DNA of 21,637 nucleotides from Flavobacteriaceae bacterium UBA3078 (lineage in GTDB: Bacteria > Bacteroidota > Bacteroidia > Flavobacteriales > Flavobacteriaceae). Every line of letters starts with the position of its first letter. The stretch's first letter is position 1. The stretch spans positions 1 to 21,637 of the forward strand of contig DFBO01000100.1 of assembly GCA_002366675.1 (NCBI GenBank), in the 5' to 3' direction. Under the pieces are notes generated by a model. The model saw only the letters and a program-made list of their open reading frames with translations. It searched no databases and had not been told where the DNA came from. A program made the position numbers and the translations under genes. Shown here one piece after another: positions 7,620-13,503 of this stretch.

Positions 7620-7973
7620 TTAATCTTCAGGATGCATAAAACGTTGTTTTCCTAATAATTGTTCTTCTGTTTCTACATGATCCTCATCTGGTACACAACA
7701 ATCTACAGGACAAACAGCAGCACATTGTGGTTCTTCATGAAACCCTTTGCATTCGGTGCATTTATCTGGAACTATATAATAAATTTCGTCACTTATTGGT
7801 TCTTGAGCTTCTTCTGCATCAACTGTTTTTCCATTTGTTAAAACTACATCACCAGATAAGCTTGTACCATCTTTATATCTCCAGTCGTCTGCTCCTTCAT
7901 AAATAGCAGTGTTTGGACATTCTGGCTCACAAGCTCCACAGTTTATACATTCGTCTGTTATTATTATTGCCAT
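7620..7973 (-). CDS. Ferredoxin with two [4Fe-4S] cluster motifs
   Basis: Cytoplasmic electron carrier of 117 residues. The N-terminal motif is C-x2-C-x2-C-x3-C (Cys9, 12, 15, 19 in DECINCGACEPECP). The second is C-x2-C-x8-C-x3-C (Cys72, 75, 84, 88), followed by Cys92 and Cys93. Both motifs carry the expected proline after the last cysteine. The start is placed at 7973, since the protein then begins MAIIITDECINCG as in this family. The frame stays open upstream to 8021, but those codons would lie within the promoter region. An acidic insert of about 50 residues separates the motifs. The gene diverges from a LuxC-like acyl-CoA reductase gene through overlapping promoters, hinting at joint control. 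The redox partner is unknown. Confidence 0.93.
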   Translation of the reverse strand: MAIIITDECINCGACEPECPNTAIYEGADDWRYKDGTSLSGDVVLTNGKTVDAEEAQEPISDEIYYIVPDKCTECKGFHEEPQCAAVCPVDCCVPDEDHVETEEQLLGKQRFMHPED

Positions 7974-7995
7974 AGCGATTTTTATCTTAAATTTG
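7967..7995 (+). promoter_or_regulatory. Promoter of the acyl-CoA reductase gene
   Basis: TTG at 7967-7969, an 18-bp gap, then TAAATTTG at 7988-7995, an exact TAnnTTTG -7 element. Transcription would start near 8001, giving a leader of about 40 nt. The -33 part lies within the first codons of the divergent ferredoxin gene. The -7 element runs into the palindrome TTTGCAGCTGCAAA (7992-8005) shared with the opposite promoter. Confidence 0.65.
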
Positions 7996-8001
7996 CAGCT
8001 G

Positions 8002-8033
8002 CAAAAATAAAGCCAAAACAATTCATAACCAAA
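8002..8033 (-). promoter_or_regulatory. Promoter of the ferredoxin gene
   Basis: On the minus strand: TTTG at 8033-8030, a 20-bp gap, then TATTTTTG at 8009-8002. Both boxes match the Bacteroidota consensus exactly. Predicted start near 7995, about 22 nt before the ferredoxin ATG. It overlaps the plus-strand promoter face to face, so both could not be occupied by polymerase at once. Confidence 0.7.
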
Positions 8034-8040
8034 CCTAATA

Positions 8041-9102
8041 ATGAATTTAGAAGAAAGAATCCAAGCGTTTGTAAAATTAGGAGATTTTTTAAGTCAGTTT
8101 TCAAGAAAAGGCATAGTTAAAAATGAATCAGTTCCATATAACGACTTATTTTTTGATGGGTTCAAACATCAAATAAAACTCGCTAAAGAACACAACAGTT
8201 GGTTTACAGATGATAACATTTATTTTGCTTTAGAAAACTGGTCTAATGCATTGACTAAGAGTAATATTAACCAGTTTGTTACTAACTATCACTTTAAAGA
8301 TTTAAATCCCAAAAAAGTAGCTATCATCATGGCTGGAAATATTCCGTTAGTTGGATTTCACGATTTCTTTTGTGTTCTACTTTCTGGTCATGAAGTTTTG
8401 GTTAAGCAATCTTCTAACGATAAGTATCTACTTCCTTTTCTAGCTAAATATTTAGAGCATATTACTCTAGAATTAAAAGGTAAAATATCTTTTAATGAAG
8501 GGAGATTAAAAGAATTCGATGCTGTTATTGCTACAGGAAGTGATAATACAGCACGATATTTTGAATATTATTTTAAAGGGAAACCTTCCATTATAAGAAA
8601 GAACAGAAACTCGGTTGCTGCATTAACTGGTAATGAAACAGAAGATCAATTAGCACAACTTTCAAACGATATCTTTAGATATTATGGTTTAGGCTGTAGA
8701 AACGTGTCTAAATTGTTTGTTCCAAAAGAATATAATTTCGAAAGCTTTTTTAAAGCCATGTATTCTTGGCATCCAATAATTAATGGAGCTAAATACGCTA
8801 ATAATTACGATTATAATAAAGCTGTGTATTTAATGAGCGAGTTTGACATGCTGGAAAATGGGTTTTTAATGATTAAAGAAGATACTAGTTACTCCTCTCC
8901 TATTGCTACTGTTTTTTATGAACATTATGAAACTATCGATAGCTTGAAAAATAAACTAGAAATAGACTCAGAGAAAATACAATGTATAGTGTCAAATGGC
9001 TTATTTACTAATGAAATTGATTTTGGGAACACACAAAATCCAAATCTTTGGGATTATGCAGATAGCGTTGATACCTTAGATTTTTTGTTAAAAATTAGTT
9101 GA
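8041..9102 (+). CDS. LuxC-type acyl-CoA reductase
   Basis: NAD(P)H-dependent acyl-CoA reductase of the LuxC family (aldehyde-dehydrogenase fold), expected to reduce a fatty acyl-CoA or acyl-enzyme to the aldehyde. The protein has 353 residues, shorter than bioluminescence LuxC proteins of about 480. Family features are the MAGNIPLVGFHD nucleotide-binding region (98-109), ATGSDNTARYFEYYF (164-178), RKNRNSVAALTG (186-197), and the likely catalytic cysteine Cys219 in GLGCRNVSK. No luciferase, LuxD or LuxE is present, so this is not a light-production operon. It shares a divergent promoter region with the ferredoxin gene and lies 69 bp upstream of serC. Its physiological substrate is unknown. Confidence 0.88.
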   Translation: MNLEERIQAFVKLGDFLSQFSRKGIVKNESVPYNDLFFDGFKHQIKLAKEHNSWFTDDNIYFALENWSNALTKSNINQFVTNYHFKDLNPKKVAIIMAGNIPLVGFHDFFCVLLSGHEVLVKQSSNDKYLLPFLAKYLEHITLELKGKISFNEGRLKEFDAVIATGSDNTARYFEYYFKGKPSIIRKNRNSVAALTGNETEDQLAQLSNDIFRYYGLGCRNVSKLFVPKEYNFESFFKAMYSWHPIINGAKYANNYDYNKAVYLMSEFDMLENGFLMIKEDTSYSSPIATVFYEHYETIDSLKNKLEIDSEKIQCIVSNGLFTNEIDFGNTQNPNLWDYADSVDTLDFLLKIS

Positions 9103-9171
9103 TAAAATATAGAATAAACTCCTTATAATTTATATGAATTTAGCACCTTTGCTACTGTTAAAATAAACATC

Positions 9172-10236
9172 ATGAAAAAACATAATTTTAGTGCAGGACC
9201 ATGCATTCTACCACAAGAAGTATTATTAAAGGCTTCGGAAGCTGTAATGGATTTTAATAACGATGGTTTGTCCTTATTAGAAATTTCACACAGAAGCAAA
9301 CCTTTTGTAGATGTTATGGAAAAGGCCAGATCTTTAGCTTTAGAGTTGTTAGGTCTTGAAGGTAAAGGTTATAAAGCCTTGTTTTTACAAGGTGGAGCAA
9401 GCACACAGTTTTTAATGGTTGCTCTTAATTTATTAGAAAAAAGAGCTGGTTATTTAAATACTGGTACTTGGAGTGATAAAGCCATAAAAGAAGCAAAAAT
9501 ATTTGATGATGTGTATGAAGTGGCATCATCTAAAAGCGCTAATTTTAACTATATCCCTAAAGGTTACGATATTCCATCTGAATACGATTACTTTCATTGT
9601 ACTTCAAACAATACCATTTTTGGAACACAAATGAAATCGTTTCCAAAGTGCAACATTCCAATGGTTTGTGATATGAGTAGCGATATTTTCTCTCGTGTTT
9701 TAGATTTTTCACAATTCGATTTAATTTATGCAGGAGCTCAAAAAAATATGGGACCAGCAGGAACGACTCTAGTTGTTGTTAAAGAAGATGTTCTAGGAAA
9801 AGTATCAAGAAAAATTCCTTCAATGATGGATTATAAAATTCATATAGATAAAGGTAGTATGTATAATACACCTCCTGTTTTTCCTGTATATGTATCGATG
9901 TTAACTTTAGAGTGGTTAAAAAACCTTGGAGGCATAAAAGCTATTGAAGAAATTAACGATATGAAAGCTAGAGTAATGTATTCTGAAATAGACTTAAATC
10001 CATTATTCAAAGGTTTTTCAGTGAAAGAAGATCGTTCAAACATGAATGCTACTTTTACTTTAGTAAACGATAATTTAAAAGAAACCTTTGAAACCATGCT
10101 TAAAGAAGCAGGAATTAATGGATTAAATGGACATAGGAGTGTTGGTGGTTATAGAGCTTCAATGTATAATGCTTTGCCTTTAGATAGCGTTAAAGTGTTA
10201 ATTGAAGTTATGAGTGAATTAGAAACAAAAGCATAA
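9172..10236 (+). CDS. serC: Phosphoserine aminotransferase
   Basis: PLP enzyme that transaminates 3-phosphohydroxypyruvate with glutamate to O-phosphoserine, step two of the serine pathway. Family EC 2.6.1.52, class V aminotransferase fold. At 354 residues it is near full family length (about 360). It starts MKKHNFSAGPCILP, typical of SerC. The PLP lysine is Lys191 in YAGAQKNMGPAG, and the phosphate-cup motif GGASTQF is at 74-80. The C-terminal HRSVGGYRASMYNA motif is also present. serA follows after 3 bp, so the two steps are made together. CACCTTTG at 9144-9151 is one base off a -7 element and may give serC its own promoter; otherwise it reads through from the reductase gene. Confidence 0.97.
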   Translation: MKKHNFSAGPCILPQEVLLKASEAVMDFNNDGLSLLEISHRSKPFVDVMEKARSLALELLGLEGKGYKALFLQGGASTQFLMVALNLLEKRAGYLNTGTWSDKAIKEAKIFDDVYEVASSKSANFNYIPKGYDIPSEYDYFHCTSNNTIFGTQMKSFPKCNIPMVCDMSSDIFSRVLDFSQFDLIYAGAQKNMGPAGTTLVVVKEDVLGKVSRKIPSMMDYKIHIDKGSMYNTPPVFPVYVSMLTLEWLKNLGGIKAIEEINDMKARVMYSEIDLNPLFKGFSVKEDRSNMNATFTLVNDNLKETFETMLKEAGINGLNGHRSVGGYRASMYNALPLDSVKVLIEVMSELETKA

Positions 10237-10239
10237 AAA

Positions 10240-11202
10240 ATGAAAGTATTAGCAAACGACGGAGTTTCAAAAAGTGGCATCGAAGCTTTAGAAAAAGGTG
10301 GATTTGAAGTTCTTACAACTACAGTTGCGCAAGAGCAATTAGTGAATTTTATAAACGAACATAAAATAGATGTCATTCTAGTTAGAAGTGCAACACAAGT
10401 ACGTAAAGATATTATTGATGGCTGTTCAAGTATTAAAATAATTGGACGTGGTGGTGTTGGTATGGATAATATAGATGTCGAGTATGCCAGAAGTAAAGGC
10501 ATTCATGTTATTAACACACCAGCTGCTTCTTCTCAATCTGTTGCAGAATTAGTATTTGCACATTTATTTGGTGGAGTACGTTTTCTACACGATTCTAACC
10601 GAAACATGCCTCTAGATGGTGATACACAATTTAAATCTTTAAAGAAGAATTATGCCAAAGGTGTTGAATTAAGAGGAAAAACTCTTGGTATTGTTGGTTT
10701 TGGACGTATAGGTCGTGAAGTAGCCAAAATAGCATTAGGAATTGGTATGAAAGTGATTGCTAGCGATAAATTTGTAGGTAAAGCAGAGATTAAAGTTGAG
10801 TTTTATAATGGTCAGTTTATTAATGTGGAAATTGAAACTGAACCAATGAAAGACATTCTTAAACATTCAGATTTTATAACTTTACACGTGCCTGCACAGG
10901 ATGATTATGTTATTGGAGAAAAACAATTTAACATGATGAAAGATGGTATTGGAATTATCAATGCAGCTCGTGGAGGTGTTATAGATGAAGTCGCTTTAGT
11001 AAAAGCTATAGAAAGTGGCAAAGTTGCCTTTGCAGGTTTAGATACTTTTGAAGAAGAACCTACTCCTGCCATTCCAGTTTTAATGAATGGTAGAATTTCT
11101 TTAACTCCACATATTGGAGCTGCTACTAATGAAGCACAAGATAGAATTGGAACCGAATTAGCATCACAAATTATTAGTCTTTTAAAGACTACAAAAACAT
11201 AA
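10240..11202 (+). CDS. serA: D-3-phosphoglycerate dehydrogenase, short form
   Basis: NAD-dependent oxidation of 3-phosphoglycerate to 3-phosphohydroxypyruvate, the first committed step of serine synthesis and the source of the SerC substrate. The Rossmann motif is GFGRIG (153-158). The catalytic triad positions of the D-2-hydroxyacid dehydrogenase family are Arg244 (NAARGG), Glu273 (EEEP) and His291 (LTPHIGA). The protein ends at residue 320, directly after the catalytic domain. It lacks the C-terminal ACT domain (and ASB domain) through which serine inhibits the long forms, so allosteric feedback by that route is not expected. It is the second gene of the serC-serA pair and is followed by a strong terminator. 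Another 2-hydroxyacid dehydrogenase activity is possible in principle, but linkage to serC makes SerA by far the best call. Confidence 0.94.
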   Translation: MKVLANDGVSKSGIEALEKGGFEVLTTTVAQEQLVNFINEHKIDVILVRSATQVRKDIIDGCSSIKIIGRGGVGMDNIDVEYARSKGIHVINTPAASSQSVAELVFAHLFGGVRFLHDSNRNMPLDGDTQFKSLKKNYAKGVELRGKTLGIVGFGRIGREVAKIALGIGMKVIASDKFVGKAEIKVEFYNGQFINVEIETEPMKDILKHSDFITLHVPAQDDYVIGEKQFNMMKDGIGIINAARGGVIDEVALVKAIESGKVAFAGLDTFEEEPTPAIPVLMNGRISLTPHIGAATNEAQDRIGTELASQIISLLKTTKT

Positions 11203-11224
11203 ATTTGTTAACAAACTAGATATT

Positions 11225-11261
11225 AAAAGCTTAGATGTTTAAAAACTTCTAAGCTTTTTTT
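11225..11261 (+). terminator. Intrinsic terminator after serA
   Basis: Perfect 11-bp stem (11225-11235 with 11248-11258), 12-nt loop, and a run of seven T ending at 11261. It starts 22 bp past the serA stop and ends 33 bp before the DUF937 gene. Confidence 0.9.
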
Positions 11262-11294
11262 GTATTTTACCCTTTCATAAAATTTATATAAATA

Positions 11295-11930
11295 ATGGCA
11301 GGAATTTTAGATTTATTAAATAGTGATATGGGTAAGGCTATCATTAATGGTGTAGCAGGACAAACCAATCAACCAGAAAGCAAAACAAACGATGTCTTAA
11401 CAATGGCACTTCCAGTGTTAATGCAAGCTATGAAGCGTAATGCATCTTCTCCACAAGGAGCTGATGGCCTATTGAGTGCTTTAAATAGTAAACATGATGG
11501 AAGTATATTAGATAATATTGGAGGCCTTTTTGAAGGAGGTGTAGACTCGAATGTAATGGAAGATGGTAGTAAAATATTAGGTCACATTTTAGGTGGAAAA
11601 CAACAAAATGTTGAAAATGCTATTGGAGCCAAAGCTGGAATGGATGCTAATTCTGTAGCAAATATATTAAAAGTAGCTGCACCAATACTTATGGGAATGT
11701 TAGGCAAACAAACAAAAGAACAAAATGTGAGTGATTCTTCTGGTCTTGATGGATTACTTGGAGGCTTATTAAAAGGAAACTCTCCACAGCAAGAACAAAG
11801 CTTTTTAGAATCGATTTTAGATGCAGATGGAGATGGAAGTATCATCGATGATGTTGCAGGAATGGTTCTAGGTGGAAGCAAAAAGGGAGGTGGTCTTGGA
11901 GCCTTACTTGGTGGTCTTTTTGGAAAATAA
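11295..11930 (+). CDS. DUF937 family protein
   Basis: Cytoplasmic-looking protein of 211 residues matching the DUF937 type (YidB-like, small helical and glycine-rich). Function not established. The start MAGILDLLNSDMGK is typical of the family. Two copies of an Asp-Gly motif occur: HDGSILDNIGG at 67-77 and DADGDGSIIDDVAG at 176-189, each followed by a glycine-rich stretch. The second resembles an EF-hand loop at positions 1, 3, 5, 6 and 8 but lacks the acidic residue at 12. The C-terminus is almost pure Gly/Leu (KKGGGLGALLGGLFGK). There is no signal peptide and no true membrane helix. It is a single-gene unit, flanked on both sides by terminators. Confidence 0.85.
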   Translation: MAGILDLLNSDMGKAIINGVAGQTNQPESKTNDVLTMALPVLMQAMKRNASSPQGADGLLSALNSKHDGSILDNIGGLFEGGVDSNVMEDGSKILGHILGGKQQNVENAIGAKAGMDANSVANILKVAAPILMGMLGKQTKEQNVSDSSGLDGLLGGLLKGNSPQQEQSFLESILDADGDGSIIDDVAGMVLGGSKKGGGLGALLGGLFGK

Positions 11931-11945
11931 AATTTCAAGAAAATT

Positions 11946-11979
11946 AAAAAAAAGTCAAACTTAGGTTTGGCTTTTTTTT
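11946..11979 (+). terminator. Intrinsic terminator after the DUF937 gene
   Basis: 15-bp stem, 11946-11960 with 11965-11979, TTAG loop, one U.G pair on the plus strand, ending in eight T. It lies 15 bp beyond the stop codon. Confidence 0.88.
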
Positions 11980-12128
11980 ATGTTAAAACAGTTCAAAATC
12001 AAATTTATACAGAATGATTTTTGTATATTTAAATTAAAATAAATGCCGTGTTCAAACTTTTAACATTTAAGAGAAATGATGAACTAGCTGTTCCATGTGA
12101 CCGTTGAAAATGCAATAAATCTAAACAC

Positions 12129-12566
12129 ATGAAATCCATTATTTATATCATTCTAATTTGTAGTTTTTTAGTTAGCTGTAAATCCACAAAACAAGTAGAT
12201 ACAACTTCAAGTATAGATGAAGTTAGTTTGACAGAGAACGATACAGTTTCTATATCTAATAACGAATTAGAATACGAATTAATTATTATAGAACCTGGTT
12301 ATAATCTGTGGTTAGAAACTAGAGCTAGACCAAGAGGATATTACGAACAAGATTTTTTAGAAACCAGAAATAAACTATATGTTGATGCTTGGAATGAAAG
12401 AGCCAACCAGCCTTTAAGATACCCTTCAGATTTGTATGATTCTCATATTTATTATAACACGACTGTAGATTATGGTTATGAAGTAAACTACAAACTCTAT
12501 AACTATTTTATATACTTTCAATTAACCTTTAAACAACAATTAACTAGTTATATTCCTAGAATTTAA
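12129..12566 (+). CDS. Small lipoprotein, DUF6146-like
   Basis: Exported lipoprotein of 145 residues. The signal peptide ends in the lipobox LVSC, so Cys17 would be acylated. The residues after Cys (KSTKQVD) lack the acidic cluster used as a surface-export signal in Bacteroidota, so it probably faces the periplasm. A low-complexity Ser/Thr/acidic linker (about 18-45) leads to a compact domain with LIIIEPGYNLWLETRARPRG and a Tyr-rich C-terminus (YGYEVNYKLYNYFIYFQLT). From memory this pattern matches the Bacteroidota DUF6146 family, which has no known function. It is preceded by about 150 bp with only a weak -7-like TATATTTA. The downstream gene has its own -7 element, so it may be a single-gene unit. 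Confidence 0.75.
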   Translation: MKSIIYIILICSFLVSCKSTKQVDTTSSIDEVSLTENDTVSISNNELEYELIIIEPGYNLWLETRARPRGYYEQDFLETRNKLYVDAWNERANQPLRYPSDLYDSHIYYNTTVDYGYEVNYKLYNYFIYFQLTFKQQLTSYIPRI

Positions 12567-12568
12567 AG

Positions 12569-12576
12569 TAACTTTG
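12569..12576 (+). promoter_or_regulatory. Promoter -7 element for the membrane-protein gene at 12594
   Basis: TAACTTTG, an exact TAnnTTTG match, beginning 3 bp after the preceding stop codon. The -33 box is poor (TTA at 12548-12550, 18-bp gap). The predicted start near 12582 leaves only 11-14 nt of leader before the ATG at 12594, and even less before the alternative ATG at 12588. Confidence 0.55.
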
Positions 12577-12593
12577 CATTTTTAAAAATGCTC

Positions 12594-13088
12594 ATGGAAA
12601 AATTTAAAAAAACCTGGGAAATACAAAAAAACTGGCAACTTATCTTTCCACTAATAGGATTGTCAGGATTAGTTTATAGCTCATTTAAGCTTGCTAATGC
12701 ACTTTTAAAAGCAAACAATCTATTGCTTGTATTGGCAACCACTGCTATCCTGTTTTTTATTCTATTAAAATTTATTTTATTCCTATTTAAAAAATTAGAG
12801 AATAAATGGCTTGTAGATTATAAATGGGAAATGATACGTATTTTTATTGTTTTTGCAATCACAGGAACATCCTCTTTATTTGTTGGAAGACCAATAATAA
12901 AACTTTTAGGCATTACTAAAGAAAACTTAAACCCTATTGTTTATTGGTTTTTATTCATTATAATTGGTCTCATTTTTTATCAGATCCTTTTAGTGTTTTT
13001 TGGTTGGCTATTTGGTCAGTTCAAATTTTTCTGGGAGTTTGAAAAGAAAATGTTACGTAGATTCGGATTAAAACGATTTGTAGATTAA
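12594..13088 (+). CDS. Four-helix inner-membrane protein, DUF6787-like
   Basis: Integral membrane protein of 164 residues with four hydrophobic segments at about 15-40, 45-70, 80-105 and 110-140, and a basic C-terminus. The start MEKFKKTWEIQKNWQL is favoured. An ATG two codons earlier (12588) is possible but nearly coincides with the predicted transcription start. The N-terminal KxxWxIxxNWQL and C-terminal FKFFWEFEKKMLRRF motifs resemble a Bacteroidota family I remember as DUF6787, sometimes mislabelled as a diacylglyceryl transferase; no catalytic motif of that enzyme is seen. The stop overlaps the next start (TAATG), so the two are translationally coupled. Function unknown. Context suggests a link to the TonB receptor group downstream. 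Confidence 0.75.
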   Translation: MEKFKKTWEIQKNWQLIFPLIGLSGLVYSSFKLANALLKANNLLLVLATTAILFFILLKFILFLFKKLENKWLVDYKWEMIRIFIVFAITGTSSLFVGRPIIKLLGITKENLNPIVYWFLFIIIGLIFYQILLVFFGWLFGQFKFFWEFEKKMLRRFGLKRFVD

Positions 13089-13426
13089 TGCATAAGGCTT
13101 TAAAACATATCTTATTTAAAAGTTTCACAATTTTAATTGTGTTGGTGCTTTTTGCACCTTCTCTAGTTAAGTTTGGACATGTTTTTGAAAATCATAAACA
13201 TGAAGTTTGTATTGATAATACTAGCTCACACTTACACACTTTAGATTTAGAATGTGAGTTTTACAAATTCAATATTAGCAACCCGTTAATACTTTCTAAA
13301 TTTCAAATTGAAATTCCATTTTTAGATTACTATTCTTCTACAGAAACTATTGGATTATATAATTTCGATTATAATCATCAGCAATTATACTTTTCTTTAA
13401 GAGCACCTCCACAAGTATTTATTTAA
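13088..13426 (+). CDS. Small membrane-anchored His/Cys-rich protein
   Basis: 112 residues. An N-terminal hydrophobic segment (about 9-27, after a basic start) could be an uncleaved anchor or a signal peptide. It is followed by a short region rich in possible metal ligands: H-x4-NHKHEVC, HLH, and then LECEFYKF, within about residues 31-60. The rest is not recognisable. It overlaps the upstream gene by one base and precedes a TonB-dependent receptor by 77 bp. Small anchored proteins with His/Cys clusters next to metal receptors recall the proteobacterial DUF2946 arrangement, but I do not claim homology. A periplasmic metal-handling or sensing role is inference. Confidence 0.72.
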   Translation: MHKALKHILFKSFTILIVLVLFAPSLVKFGHVFENHKHEVCIDNTSSHLHTLDLECEFYKFNISNPLILSKFQIEIPFLDYYSSTETIGLYNFDYNHQQLYFSLRAPPQVFI

Positions 13427-13440
13427 TACGATTAAGTAAG

Positions 13441-13454
13441 AGATAATATTATCT
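13441..13454. promoter_or_regulatory. Fur-family-like palindrome upstream of the TonB receptor
   Basis: Perfect 14-bp palindrome AGATAATATTATCT, centred 57 bp before the receptor ATG. Its halves match the GATAAT/ATTATC halves of Fur-type boxes, but without the usual central base. A second, outer pair AGTAAG (13435-13440) and CTTACT (13464-13469) surrounds it off-centre. There is no T-tract, so a terminator is unlikely. Operator for a Fur/Zur/Mur regulator is inference. AT-rich DNA makes chance palindromes common. Confidence 0.4.
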
Positions 13455-13503
13455 ACGATTAAACTTACTCCATTACGCAATATTAAAGAATTAATTAAAA
13501 AAC

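Noticed and set aside
7974..8021. Upstream ATG for the ferredoxin at 8021
   Set aside because: It would add 16 residues unlike the family and covers the -7 element and palindrome of the promoter region.
8041..9102. Bioluminescence (lux) operon
   Set aside because: Only a LuxC-like reductase is present; luciferase and LuxD/LuxE genes are missing and neighbours are serine genes.
10149..10502. 117-codon frame antisense to serC and serA
   Set aside because: It is opposite two strongly recognised genes and has no family features.
11582..11938. 118-codon frame antisense to the DUF937 gene
   Set aside because: It is a shadow of the Gly-rich coding strand (Pro/Ser-rich, no features).
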